Source of the DNA: Pseudomonas cedrina subsp. cedrina
GTDB taxonomy: Bacteria; Pseudomonadota; Gammaproteobacteria; Pseudomonadales; Pseudomonadaceae
Assembly: GCF_001983175.1 (NCBI RefSeq)
Contig: NZ_MNPW01000001.1
Location: forward strand, 62,001 to 126,000
Direction of reading: 5' to 3'
Length of the DNA: 64,000 nt
Numbering within the stretch: the first letter of the stretch is position 1; the number at the start of each line of letters is the position of its first letter. Position numbers and translations under genes: made by a program. Below, piece by piece: positions 52,769 through 61,343 of this stretch. Below the pieces are notes generated by a model. It saw only the letters and a program-made list of their open reading frames with translations. It made no database searches and was not told the origin of the DNA.

Positions 52769-52816
52769 TGGTGCAAAAAAGGGCGACGCTAGTTCCGTAA
52801 ATTTTCCGGCGCCACA

Positions 52817-52847
52817 AACAAAATCGGCCGACCCAAAGGCCAGCCGA
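52817..52847 (-). terminator. Intrinsic terminator of the RraB-like gene
   Basis: On the minus strand TCGGC(T) / (G)GCCGA stem with GGCC inner pairs, followed by TTTTGTTTG. It lies just downstream of the gene ending at 52876. Confidence 0.75.
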
Positions 52848-52875
52848 TACGCTGTGTTTCTCATACTACTGGCTG

Positions 52876-53217
52876 CTACATGGGTAACCCACGCACCTCC
52901 TGCTTCACGCCCCATCCTTCGATGATCCCGCCCAGCGGCTCGACCACCGCCTCAAAGTCTTGCTCGAAGTCTCCTATGCCGTCGTAGGTTGCAGACATGA
53001 TTTTGCTCAGTTCCAGGTACCAGGCCCCATCGTCGCGCACACTGACCTGGGCATTCAGGGATTCCCCACGAAACTCACCCGCAGCCCTGCGCGCCCGTTC
53101 TTCATCCGGGAAAATGGCGTAGAACTCGATGGGGTGAAAACGCGAGAAATCGAAGCCGCCTTCTTTCATGCGGCGCAGAACGTTGGTGCTGATGTCTTCT
53201 TGATAGGCTGTGCTCAT
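52876..53217 (-). CDS. RraB-family protein (RNase E inhibitor-like)
   Basis: A 113-residue protein of the RraB family, with FYAIFPDEERARRAAGEFRG, SVRDDGAWYLELSKIM and DFEQDFEAVVEPLGGIIEGWG. In E. coli RraB binds the RNase E degradosome and inhibits it. GAGGAG lies 8 bp before the ATG at 53217; the frame up to 53334 has no support. The window also has RraA at 7002-7493, so both partner-type regulators are present. Confidence 0.87.
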   Translation of the reverse strand: MSTAYQEDISTNVLRRMKEGGFDFSRFHPIEFYAIFPDEERARRAAGEFRGESLNAQVSVRDDGAWYLELSKIMSATYDGIGDFEQDFEAVVEPLGGIIEGWGVKQEVRGLPM

Positions 53218-53431
53218 GAAAAGTGCTCCTCGAATTGATGGATAGACTTTCCGTGCTCCCCTGGCCCGCGCCGTACCGGCGCGGGAGCTACGGCAAATAA
53301 AAGCACCGCAGGAAAACAAGCATGTAGCTGACAAGACCAGACCTTTAGCGATTCATTCGCTGATCTCAGTTGCAGAGTAGCGCGAAGCTACCACCTCCAC
53401 CAGAGGCGCTTGAAGGGCATACAGGAAATGT

Positions 53432-53668
53432 TCAGGCGGCGGGTTCGACCTTGAGGTCTTTGATACCATTTTGATCATGCAGGCTCTTGACCGTGGGATC
53501 GGGCACACGATCGGCAAGATCGTTAAGGTCCAGCTTTTCCAACACCGGCGACACACGCACTCGCACCAATTGTGCGGCTTCTTCCAGCGTCGGCTCATGC
53601 TCGCAATCGAATTGCTCGACTACCGGCTCACCACGGTCATTGATGAAAGAAATATTCCACTTCGGCAT
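53432..53668 (-). CDS. Small conserved acidic protein of unknown function
   Basis: A 78-residue protein starting MPKWNISFINDRGEPVVEQF, with many acidic residues and EPTLEEAAQLVRVRVSPVLE. GAGGAGG lies 5 bp before the ATG at 53668. No membrane segment or known motif is visible. It stands alone between the RraB-like and START-domain genes. Confidence 0.7.
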   Translation of the reverse strand: MPKWNISFINDRGEPVVEQFDCEHEPTLEEAAQLVRVRVSPVLEKLDLNDLADRVPDPTVKSLHDQNGIKDLKVEPAA

Positions 53669-53771
53669 CGGTGCCTCCTCGATAAAACCCATGTGTGGGC
53701 TCACATCTATCTGGACCTTGAGGGTTCGGCAAACGTTCCGCTCAAGGCTGAAGGCACCGGATTAACCGCGG

Positions 53772-54377
53772 TTATTTTTCAGCGTGATCTTTCAAGGCTT
53801 TCAAGGTGTTGAACGGCGCCTCCACCACGAACTTGTTGGCCAGCCATGACGGCACGCTGCCACCTGGCTCGGTGTGCACCTGATAGGTCACTTCAGTCTG
53901 ATCGGCGCCCTTGGGGACCAGCTTCCAGAAACCCTCGACCTGAGCGACACGCACATAGCCTTTTTCTTCGGGCTTGTAGGTAGGCACGCCCTGCAAGGTG
54001 CGGGTGACGCTGCCATCGGCATTTTTGGTGGTGGTGACATGGATGTACGAGTCACGATCGGTCACCGGGAACGGCGCCTTGAATTGCGTGTAGGTCCAGG
54101 CTTCGTCGCCTTTGCTGTCGACCAGTTTCTGGGATTTGCACTCGTGAATCCAGGCGCAGGCACCCGCCACGTCTTCCTGCAAGGCAACAATTTTGGCCAC
54201 AGGCGCCTTGATCAGGGTCACACCGCGATACGCCTTGTACTTGGAGCCGGCCACTTCGCTCAGGGATACCTTGATACCGTCTTCGTCCTTGGCGACTTGC
54301 CAATCCTCTGCCTGGGCAGCAGCCGCAAACACCAGCGTAAAACCACACAGCACAGCCATTCGTTTCAGCGAACCCAT
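53772..54377 (-). CDS. START-domain lipid-binding protein (periplasmic)
   Basis: A 201-residue protein. A signal peptide (MAVLCGFTLVFAAAAQAED) is followed by a START-type fold (DEDGIKVSLSEVAGSKYKAY, AWIHECKSQKLVDSKGDEAW, FPVTDRDSYIHV, VEGFWKLVPKGADQTEVTYQ). The family binds lipids or polyketides in a deep pocket. AAGGA lies 8 bp before the ATG at 54377. The ligand is unknown. Confidence 0.85.
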   Translation of the reverse strand: MGSLKRMAVLCGFTLVFAAAAQAEDWQVAKDEDGIKVSLSEVAGSKYKAYRGVTLIKAPVAKIVALQEDVAGACAWIHECKSQKLVDSKGDEAWTYTQFKAPFPVTDRDSYIHVTTTKNADGSVTRTLQGVPTYKPEEKGYVRVAQVEGFWKLVPKGADQTEVTYQVHTEPGGSVPSWLANKFVVEAPFNTLKALKDHAEK

Positions 54378-54418
54378 GGGTGTATTCCTTATTGTTGAAG
54401 TTCGGGTAGTAAAGCCCA

Positions 54419-54673
54419 TCACGCCGCCGTCATCTGCTCCCACCAGCCGATCAACCGGATCGCATCGGCCTGGTCGGTACCGCAGACTTCGATATCCGCC
54501 TTGAACTCGCCGCACACCGCCGGTCGCTCGGGCTGCCCGAACAGCAGGCACAGCTGTTCGACCGACAGGTGCAGGCAGCGAACGCCAGCCGGTTTGCCCT
54601 GTGGCATTCCCGGCAAAGGCGAGCTGATGGAGGGGGCGATGCAGCAGGCGCCACAGCCTTCACGGCAATTCAT
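54419..54673 (-). CDS. YkgJ-family cysteine cluster protein
   Basis: An 84-residue protein with a cysteine cluster, CREGCGACCIAPSIS at the N-terminus, then Cys34, Cys42, Cys54 and Cys64. The spacing fits YkgJ-type zinc or iron-sulfur binding. The function is unknown. The ATG is at 54673. Confidence 0.85.
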   Translation of the reverse strand: MNCREGCGACCIAPSISSPLPGMPQGKPAGVRCLHLSVEQLCLLFGQPERPAVCGEFKADIEVCGTDQADAIRLIGWWEQMTAA

Positions 54674-54835
54674 GATCAGCAGGTTCTCGACGACTCAAAG
54701 GGGATGGCCGGGCTAGAGTACGCCCTTAAACAGCCGTTTTAAAATGGTCTAACAGGGGTTTTTCGCTGAAATCAGAAGTGACCGGCCAGTCTCCGACACA
54801 TGGTCGTGAGCCTGCATCACCTTTGCCGCAAACAT

Positions 54836-55312
54836 TTACTGCTTGAACTCGAATTCCAGCGCTGCACCTTCCACATCACGCCGTTCTTCGTTGCGCAATT
54901 GCAGCTTCATTTCATTGCTCAGCAGACGGCCGTTGATCTGGAACGCGCTGTTGTCAGTGGGCTTCTCGCCAAACATGGGCGGCAGCAAGGGAACGCTCTT
55001 GGGTTTGGGCACGGTGCCAATCGGCTGCAAATGCCTGACCATGTCCGACGGCAGGGACAGATCCAACTGTGCCGGTGGCAATTGTGTCTGCGCCACTTCA
55101 CGGGCCGACTTGGACTTACGGGCAGCCCGTTTCTTGGCTTTGGCGGTTTGCTTCTTCACGGCAGGCGCTTTGCTGGCGGGGACCGTCTTTTTCGCGGCGT
55201 TCTGTTCAGCGGCGGGCTTGGAATCGCTCACAGGTGGCGCCGCCAGCGCTGTGCCGACGTTGCACAGGCCTAACAAGCCAATCACCAGAACAGCGCGAAA
55301 AATAGAGGTCAT
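54836..55312 (-). CDS. Exported Lys/Ala-rich protein of unknown function
   Basis: A 158-residue protein. A signal peptide (MTSIFRAVLVIGLLGLCNVGTALA) is followed by a low-complexity Lys/Ala/Pro region (residues about 35-75) and a small C-terminal domain (PSDMVRHLQPIGTVPKPKSV, NGRLLSNEMKLQLRNEER). Such basic repeats are often misannotated as translation factor-like. A role in the envelope is likely but unproven. The ATG at 55312 gives the signal peptide. Confidence 0.72.
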   Translation of the reverse strand: MTSIFRAVLVIGLLGLCNVGTALAAPPVSDSKPAAEQNAAKKTVPASKAPAVKKQTAKAKKRAARKSKSAREVAQTQLPPAQLDLSLPSDMVRHLQPIGTVPKPKSVPLLPPMFGEKPTDNSAFQINGRLLSNEMKLQLRNEERRDVEGAALEFEFKQ

Positions 55313-55424
55313 ATTGCCTACAGCATTTACGGCAGATGCCCATATGCTCGCTTGTTGTGCACGCCATGACAAGCGCAGTGATCAGCGTGCTATAGGATTT
55401 TTCCCTCTGACGTTCCAATTACAC

Positions 55425-56867
55425 CTAGAGCGCAGCCGCCGCCGTTTCCTGGCAGAGCTGGCTGGCCAGCATCCCCAGGGTCATCAGCGCGCGCTCTGCC
55501 TCGCGGTTCCACGGTGTGCCGCAGTTGAGGCGAATGCAGTGGTTGAACTGCTCGGTGTTACTGAAGATCAACCCCGGCGCAATGCTGATGCCCTGTTGCA
55601 GTGCGCGTACGTGCAGTTCCTGGGTATTGACCCGTCCGGGCAAACTGACCCACAGGATAAAGCCGCCGGTCGGACGGGTCATCTGCGTGCCTTCCGGGAA
55701 ATATTGCTGCACCGCCAGCTGGAAAGCGCTGAGGTTCTTGCGGTATTCCTGGCGGATATAGCGCAAGTGCCGATCGTAGCCGCCGTTTTCCAGGTAAGCC
55801 GCGACGCCCATCTGGGTGACGCTGCACGCCGAATGGGTGCTGAACATCTGCAGGCGCTGGATCTCCTGCTGGTACTTGCCGGCGATCATCCAGCCGATGC
55901 GCACGCCTGGGGACAATGTCTTGGAAAAGCTTGAGCAATAGATGACCCGGTCCAGACGGTCATAGGCTTTCAGGGCCTTGGTACGGCCGAGTTCGAACAT
56001 CAACTCGCCGTAGATATCGTCCTCGACAATCTGGATATCGAAATCAGAGGCCAGGCGCAGCAACTGTTTCTGCCGCTCCTCGGGCATGGTGCCGCCCAGC
56101 GGATTGCTCAGGCGCGTGGTCAGCACCAGCGCCTTGATCGACCATTGGTTGGCCGCCAGTTGCAGGGCTTCCAGGCTCATGCCGGTGGATGGATCGCTGG
56201 GAATCTCGATGACCTTCAGGCCCAGCAGATCGGCCAATTGCAGCAGGCCGTAATAGGTTGGTGACTCTGCGGCAATCAGGTCGCCGGGCCGCGTCAACAC
56301 CCGCAGCGACATCTGCAGTGCATCGACGCAACCGTGGGTGATTACCACCTCGGAAGGGTCCACCACCACGCCCGCATCGCGCATGCGGATCGCCACCTGG
56401 CGGCGCAGCGGTTCGAAACCGGGGCTGAACATGTAGCTGAACGCCCGTGGGCTCTGGAAACGCGTGACCTTGGCCAATTGCTGGTGCAGCGCACGCACCG
56501 GCAAGTAGTCCACGCTGGGCACGGCGGCGCCCAACGGGAATACGCCTTCGCGGCGCGATTCGCCCAACACCTGCTGGATGATGCTGCTGCGCGTGACCAA
56601 CCCGGGGCGCTCGACCCGTGCGATGTCCGGCGTCGGCGCGGTGAGCGCGGGCGTCTGGTGCACGTAATAGCCGGACTGCGGTCGCGCCCGGATCAGCCCC
56701 TGGTCCTCGAGATTGGCGTAGGCCTGCAACACCGTCGCGTGGCTCACGTTCAACTGGGAGCTCATCTTGCGCACCGAAGGCACGCGCTCGCCCGGTTGAT
56801 AGACACCGCGCCGGATGTCCTCAGCCAGTTGCTGGGCGATACGTTGGTAAAGCAACAGATTGGTCAT
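55425..56867 (-). CDS. MocR-type regulator (second copy), aminotransferase-like
   Basis: A 480-residue MocR regulator. The GntR-type HTH lies at residues about 5-75 (YQPGERVPSVRKMSSQLNVS, HATVLQAYANLEDQGLI). The aminotransferase-like domain has the PLP lysine in CSSFSKTLSPGVRIGW, near residue 315, and HGCVDALQMSLRVLTRPGD. It differs in detail from the regulator at 12260-13684. Its target is not evident from the neighbours. Confidence 0.9.
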   Translation of the reverse strand: MTNLLLYQRIAQQLAEDIRRGVYQPGERVPSVRKMSSQLNVSHATVLQAYANLEDQGLIRARPQSGYYVHQTPALTAPTPDIARVERPGLVTRSSIIQQVLGESRREGVFPLGAAVPSVDYLPVRALHQQLAKVTRFQSPRAFSYMFSPGFEPLRRQVAIRMRDAGVVVDPSEVVITHGCVDALQMSLRVLTRPGDLIAAESPTYYGLLQLADLLGLKVIEIPSDPSTGMSLEALQLAANQWSIKALVLTTRLSNPLGGTMPEERQKQLLRLASDFDIQIVEDDIYGELMFELGRTKALKAYDRLDRVIYCSSFSKTLSPGVRIGWMIAGKYQQEIQRLQMFSTHSACSVTQMGVAAYLENGGYDRHLRYIRQEYRKNLSAFQLAVQQYFPEGTQMTRPTGGFILWVSLPGRVNTQELHVRALQQGISIAPGLIFSNTEQFNHCIRLNCGTPWNREAERALMTLGMLASQLCQETAAAAL

Positions 56868-57035
56868 GACGCAGCACTCGATTCCACGGGTATTTTATTT
56901 TTGTGTGAAACATACCGGCACAGTTTAGAAGTGTACGGGAACAGTTGCCACAATAGTCGAGCGCGGGCGGGAGTGACAGTAAAAACTGTAGCCCTGCAGA
57001 GAATGGCTTATTGATAGTTTTGGGTGTATGCATAA

Positions 57036-57884
57036 TCAATGTGGGAGCGGGCTTGCTCGCGAAAGCGGTGGTTCAGTTGGAGTATCCTTGACTGATTCGT
57101 CAGAGAACACAATTTCCACGCGGCGGTTCTGTGCCCTGCCCCGTTCGGACGCATTGGCCTCCACCGGGTACTGATCGCCATAACCTTCGACCTGGATACG
57201 TTTTTCGTCGATCCCCAGGTCCTCCAGCACATCCGCCACCGACTGCGCGCGGTCGCGGGACAGTTTGAGGTTTTCGCGCTCACCGCCGGTATTGTCGGCA
57301 TACCCCTCGATGCGCACCACGCGCTTGGGGTTGAGCTGCAGGAACTGTACGATTTTCAGCACGGTGCGGTTGGCCGAGTTTTTCAGCTCCGCTTCGCCCG
57401 TATCGAACAGCACGTCGCCCAGGGTCATCACCAGGCCGCGATCGGTCTGGGTGGTGGTCAGGCTGGCGATCTGCTCCTCGAGCCATTTGCCCTGCTGCTG
57501 CACACTGATCAGCTTGCTTTCACGCAGGGCCAGTTGCAGGCGCTGGCGTTCCAGTTCGAGCTTGGCGCCGCGCTCTTCATTGAGTGCCTGCTCGGTGTGC
57601 TCACGGGCGATGGCACTGTAGCGCTGGCTCAGGTAGGCGTAATGCACCACGTCTGCGCCGCTGCCCCAGTAGCTGGACAAGCGGTCGGCGCGGGCCAGGG
57701 ACTCACCGGCGCGGATCACATCCTTGGGGGCAATGCGCAACACGTTGGCGTCTTCCTTGACCTTCTGGAAGTCGCTGCCCGCCTGCTGCAGGGCCTGCTC
57801 GCCACTTGGATGGCTGGCGCAACCGCCCAGCACCGCACTGCCCAGCAACACGGCACAACCCAAACCACGGATCATCGGGCTCAT
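57036..57884 (-). CDS. OmpA/DUF4398-type lipoprotein whose C-terminus is REP-encoded
   Basis: A 282-residue outer-membrane lipoprotein. The lipobox is VLGGC, so the Cys should be lipidated. Residues about 25-110 resemble the DUF4398 helical region. The OmpA peptidoglycan-binding domain, residues about 150-265, has GYADNTGGERENLKLSRDRA and NRRVEIVFSDE. The last residues LSRASPLPH are encoded by a REP element (57040-57066), and the stop follows it. Its ATG overlaps the upstream DUF4398 stop by 4 bases. Confidence 0.87.
   Translation of the reverse strand: MSPMIRGLGCAVLLGSAVLGGCASHPSGEQALQQAGSDFQKVKEDANVLRIAPKDVIRAGESLARADRLSSYWGSGADVVHYAYLSQRYSAIAREHTEQALNEERGAKLELERQRLQLALRESKLISVQQQGKWLEEQIASLTTTQTDRGLVMTLGDVLFDTGEAELKNSANRTVLKIVQFLQLNPKRVVRIEGYADNTGGERENLKLSRDRAQSVADVLEDLGIDEKRIQVEGYGDQYPVEANASERGRAQNRRVEIVFSDESVKDTPTEPPLSRASPLPH
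57040..57066. repeat. Single REP unit inside a coding end
   Basis: TGTGGGAGCGGGCTTGCTCG plus adjoining bases. It overlaps the 3' end of the OmpA-type gene and supplies its final codons. Confidence 0.85.
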
Positions 57885-58243
57885 TGTGCTTCCCCCAACT
57901 GCAATTGCTTGCGCAGGCGCGTGATGCGAGTGTTGAGCACGTTGAGTTGTTCCTGGCTCTTGCGGGTCAGCACTTGGGCTTCGGCCAGGCGCGCATCCAG
58001 CTCGGCTTGTTCGGCCTGCATGCGCGCGTCCTTGTAGGACTGGTCGGCCATGTCGGCCTGGGCCTGGGCGAATTTGTCCGCGGCCAGTTTCAGTTCAGGT
58101 GAATCGTCCTTGCTGGCACCCACCGCGCCGGCTTGTTCCAAGGCTTGCTGGGTGAGGCGCATTTGTTCATTCGGCGCAGGATCGGCTGCACATCCCGCCA
58201 GAGCGACAACGGCGAGGGCCGCGAAAAGAGGTCGAAGAGTCAC
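57881..58243 (-). CDS. DUF4398 lipoprotein
   Basis: A 120-residue lipoprotein. The signal peptide ends in the lipobox VALAGC. The remainder is a long amphipathic helix rich in Ala/Gln/Lys (QAQADMADQSYKDARMQAEQ, ELDARLAEAQVLTRKSQEQL). It is coupled to the OmpA-type gene (ATGA overlap), and the two likely form an envelope complex. Confidence 0.85.
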   Translation of the reverse strand: MTLRPLFAALAVVALAGCAADPAPNEQMRLTQQALEQAGAVGASKDDSPELKLAADKFAQAQADMADQSYKDARMQAEQAELDARLAEAQVLTRKSQEQLNVLNTRITRLRKQLQLGEAQ

Positions 58244-58252
58244 TGAAAATTC

Positions 58253-59068
58253 CTACTTTGTTTGGGTGCCGACGGGCTGCTGCAATTGTGCTTTCCAGCG
58301 CTCCAGATTGCGCTGCAGCGCGGTTTGCGCCACACCGGACGTCTGCAATTCTGTCATCTTTTTAGCGAGCTGTCCGCGCAACCACGGATCATTGCAGGCC
58401 GAGTTGTGGGAAATCGCCAGGTACAGGCCCGGCTGATCGATGGGCACCTCGCGGGCGATCAGGTCATTGCTCATGCCCAAGGTCTGCGCCATGGCCATGC
58501 CGGAATACCGCCCGGCCAACACGTAGTCCACCTCCCCCAGCAACAGTTTCTGGAACGCCGGGGTCAAGCTGGGAAAGCGCTGCAGCGTCAGTTGCTGGCC
58601 GGCGAAGGCTTCAAATTCGCGGGTCAGGCGCGCGCGCTCCGACAGGGCGCCCTTAAGGCCATGCAGATCGGCAGCCGTGGCGTAGACCAGCGTCGAATCC
58701 TTGCGCGTCCAGACGAGATAGTCGGTTTGCACCAGCGCCGGGTGGATGTAGTCGAGGGTTTCCAGCTCGCCGACGGTCAGCGGTGCATCGGCGAGGATAT
58801 CCATGCGCCCAGTGCGCACTTCTTCCAAGGCCAGGGAGCGCTTGCCGCCGTAAAGCAGGTCGATTTTCAACCCGAGGTCCTTGGCCACCTGCTGCAACAC
58901 ATCGGCGGTGGCGCCGATCAAGTGCGTGGGGTCTTGCGGGTCGCGCCAGAGCAAGGGCGGTGCGTCCGGGCTGCCGGTGATCACCAGGCGCTCGCACTTG
59001 CCGGCGGCCAGCGACAGCGTCGGCAGCAACATAAGGCCCAACAGCAGGGTCAAGGGGCGCAGGTCCAT
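58253..59068 (-). CDS. Periplasmic solute-binding protein (SBP family 3 type)
   Basis: A 271-residue exported binding protein. A signal peptide (MDLRPLTLLLGLMLLPTLSLAAG) is followed by the lobe-1 motif RLVITGSPDAPPLLWRDPQD. AAGRYSGMAMAQTLGMS-like and LGEVDYVLAGRYSG regions resemble amino-acid-binding proteins. It has no adjacent ABC genes and precedes the DUF4398 pair by 9 bp, so it may act as a sensor-like or orphan receptor. The ATG at 59068 was chosen for the signal peptide. Confidence 0.82.
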   Translation of the reverse strand: MDLRPLTLLLGLMLLPTLSLAAGKCERLVITGSPDAPPLLWRDPQDPTHLIGATADVLQQVAKDLGLKIDLLYGGKRSLALEEVRTGRMDILADAPLTVGELETLDYIHPALVQTDYLVWTRKDSTLVYATAADLHGLKGALSERARLTREFEAFAGQQLTLQRFPSLTPAFQKLLLGEVDYVLAGRYSGMAMAQTLGMSNDLIAREVPIDQPGLYLAISHNSACNDPWLRGQLAKKMTELQTSGVAQTALQRNLERWKAQLQQPVGTQTK

Positions 59069-59092
59069 GGCAAGGTGCTCCAACAAAAGTCC

Positions 59093-59127
59093 AAAAAAAA
59101 GCCCGGTCACAAGGGCCGGGCTCTTTA
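59093..59127 (-). terminator. Intrinsic terminator after etfA
   Basis: On the minus strand AGCCCGGCCC-type stem (AGCCCGG / CCGGGCT) followed by TTTTTTT. Confidence 0.85.
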
Positions 59128-59144
59128 TAAGTGAAGCGGCTGGA

Positions 59145-60074
59145 TTAGACCAGCTTCTCCAACTCAGGTACGGCTTCGAACAAGTCCGCCACCAGGCCGT
59201 AATCGGCCACCTGGAAGATCGGTGCTTCTTCGTCCTTGTTGATCGCAACGATCACCTTGGAGTCTTTCATACCGGCCAAATGCTGGATCGCGCCGGAGAT
59301 ACCGACGGCGATGTACAACTGTGGCGCGACGATCTTGCCGGTCTGGCCGACCTGCATATCGTTGGGTACAAAACCTGCGTCGACCGCCGCGCGGGAAGCG
59401 CCGACCGCCGCGCCCAGCTTGTCGGCCAGGGCGTACAGGTGCTTGAAGTTGTCACCGTTCTGCATGCCACGGCCGCCCGAAACGACGATCTTGGCAGCGG
59501 TCAGCTCAGGACGGTCCGACTTGGCCAGCTCTTCGCCAACAAAGCTGGAGGTGCCAGCGTCGTGGGCGGCAGCGACGGCTTCAACGGTAGCCGAGCCACC
59601 CTCGGCGGCAACCGGGTCGAAACCGGTGGCGCGTACGGTGATGACCTTGACCGAAGCATTGGACTGTACGGTCGCGATGGCGTTACCGGCGTAGATCGGG
59701 CGCTTGAAGGTGTCGGCGTTCTCTACCGAGATGATCTCGGAGATCTGGTCAACGTCCAGCTGCGCGGCAACGCGCGGCAGGATGTTTTTGCCGTTGGAGG
59801 TGGCGGCCGCCAGGATGTGGCTGTAGCCCTTGCCCAGCTCGGCTACCAGCGGTGCAACGTTTTCCGGCAACTGATGCGCGTAAGCGGCATTGTCAGCGTT
59901 CAGGACTTTGCTGACGCCGGCGATTTTCGCGGCGGCTTCAGCCACCGGGCCAGCGCCCTGACCTGCAACCAGCACGTGAATGTCGCCGCCGATTTTTGCA
60001 GCGGCAGCCACGGTGTTCAGCGTAGCCGGAGCCAGCGCCTTGTTGTCGTGTTCCGCGATTACGAGGATAGCCAT
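59145..60074 (-). CDS. etfA: Electron transfer flavoprotein alpha subunit
   Basis: A 309-residue ETF alpha. The C-terminal FAD-binding domain has [39 protein letters not shown] and [20 protein letters not shown]. With EtfB it collects electrons from acyl-CoA and other dehydrogenases. It starts 2 bp after the etfB stop. Confidence 0.97.
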   Translation of the reverse strand: MAILVIAEHDNKALAPATLNTVAAAAKIGGDIHVLVAGQGAGPVAEAAAKIAGVSKVLNADNAAYAHQLPENVAPLVAELGKGYSHILAAATSNGKNILPRVAAQLDVDQISEIISVENADTFKRPIYAGNAIATVQSNASVKVITVRATGFDPVAAEGGSATVEAVAAAHDAGTSSFVGEELAKSDRPELTAAKIVVSGGRGMQNGDNFKHLYALADKLGAAVGASRAAVDAGFVPNDMQVGQTGKIVAPQLYIAVGISGAIQHLAGMKDSKVIVAINKDEEAPIFQVADYGLVADLFEAVPELEKLV

Positions 60075-60076
60075 GA

Positions 60077-60826
60077 TCAGATCACCTTCGCTTCGTTTTT
60101 CAGTTTCTCGACCAGTTCAGCCACCGACTTGACCTTGATGCCTGCGCTGCGAGCAGCCGGCGCTTCAACCTTGACGGTCTTGTTGGTGGAGGCGGTGGAA
60201 ACGCCCAAAGCTTCTGGAGTCAGCGACTCGAGCGGCTTCTTCTTGGCTTTCATGATGTTTGGCAGGGACGCATAGCGCGGCTCGTTCAAACGCAGGTCGG
60301 TGGTGACGATGGCCGGCAGTTTCAACGAAACGGTCTGTGCGCCGCCGTCGATTTCGCGGGTGACCGCAACCGTGTCGCCGCTCACTTCCACTTTGGAAGC
60401 GAAGGTGCCCTGGCCGTAACCGGTCAGTGCAGCCAGCATCTGGCCAGTCTGGTTGTTGTCGCTGTCGATGGCCTGTTTGCCAAGGATCACCAACTGAGGC
60501 TGTTCCTTGTCGACAACAGCCTTGAGCAACTTGGCCACAGCCAGGGAGGTCAGGTCTTCAGCGGATTCAACCAGGATGGCGCGGTCGGCGCCCAATGCCA
60601 GGGCGGTACGCAGCTGCTCTTGAGCAGTGGTAGGGCCGATGGACACCACGACGATTTCAGTCGCCACGCCTTTCTCTTTCAGGCGTACGGCTTCTTCCAC
60701 GGCGATTTCGCAGAAAGGGTTCATCGACATCTTGACGTTAGCGAGATCGACGCCGGAATTGTCCGCCTTGACGCGAACTTTCACGTTGTAATCGACAACG
60801 CGTTTGACAGCTACAAGAACCTTCAT
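60077..60826 (-). CDS. etfB: Electron transfer flavoprotein beta subunit
   Basis: A 249-residue ETF beta. It has [20 protein letters not shown] at the N-terminus and [18 protein letters not shown] near residue 37, and binds AMP structurally. First gene of etfBA, transcribed away from the ETF dehydrogenase gene across 517 bp. Confidence 0.97.
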   Translation of the reverse strand: MKVLVAVKRVVDYNVKVRVKADNSGVDLANVKMSMNPFCEIAVEEAVRLKEKGVATEIVVVSIGPTTAQEQLRTALALGADRAILVESAEDLTSLAVAKLLKAVVDKEQPQLVILGKQAIDSDNNQTGQMLAALTGYGQGTFASKVEVSGDTVAVTREIDGGAQTVSLKLPAIVTTDLRLNEPRYASLPNIMKAKKKPLESLTPEALGVSTASTNKTVKVEAPAARSAGIKVKSVAELVEKLKNEAKVI

Positions 60827-61180
60827 GGATTCCTCGTTACTCTCCGGTGAAAAGAAAGTCGCCTAGGCGAACCTGGCGGTTGATGCTCATCGGCACACAA
60901 GGGCACCTCCAAAAACCTCGGCGAGTGACACAGCGCGGGGCAGATGACCGTTCGTCAGTAGTGACCGAGAGGTCATTCGTTATCGCAGCGTGTAAACTGC
61001 GCGCCATTGCTAGCGCGCGCAGCACCCGCCTTGCTTTTGGACGTGCTCTTGAAACCTGCAGTCTGCCTACGGTAAGCGCAAAACCGACCGTATATTGACC
61101 GGAACGCCTATTCTGGTCAATACGGCAAAATAGCCAGTCATAAGCCGCACCACTTTGATTTACCTAGCCTGCGGGCAATT

Positions 61181-61194
61181 CAAACAAACGTTTG
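61181..61194. promoter_or_regulatory. PsrA-like operator
   Basis: CAAAC-AAAC-GTTTG fits the P. aeruginosa PsrA consensus (G/C)AAAC-N2-4-GTTT(G/C) exactly. It lies 2 bp upstream of the -35 of the ETF dehydrogenase promoter. Confidence 0.65.
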
Positions 61195-61196
61195 TA

Positions 61197-61225
61197 TTGG
61201 ACGCTGGCAGTGGTGTAGATATAAT
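61197..61225 (+). promoter_or_regulatory. Promoter of the ETF dehydrogenase gene
   Basis: TTGGAC (61197-61202), 17 bp, TATAAT (61220-61225), a near-consensus sigma-70 promoter. Confidence 0.75.
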
Positions 61226-61343
61226 GCGCCACCTAGAGAGAAAGGTGAGTCATCCCCTGCTATTTGGCACAGTGATGATGGACCCGACACCGAACCTCCA
61301 CCCATTAGAAAAAGCCTGTTGAGCCTTGAGTAGGAGATAGCCT

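Larger units (their letters stand above)
52418..52875. other. Regulatory gap holding a candidate sRNA and two terminators
   Basis: About 460 bp with no protein gene. It contains the palindrome AGGACGCGTCCT (52658-52669), a hairpin GACCG/CGGTC (52715-52731), and terminators on both strands (52741-52768, plus; 52817-52847, minus). Confidence 0.6.
60827..61343. other. Divergent regulatory region between etfBA and the ETF dehydrogenase gene
   Basis: About 517 bp without a gene. It contains the PsrA-like box and promoter described separately and, nearer etfB, an inverted pair ATGACC / GGTCAT (60948-60980) of unknown use. Confidence 0.7.
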
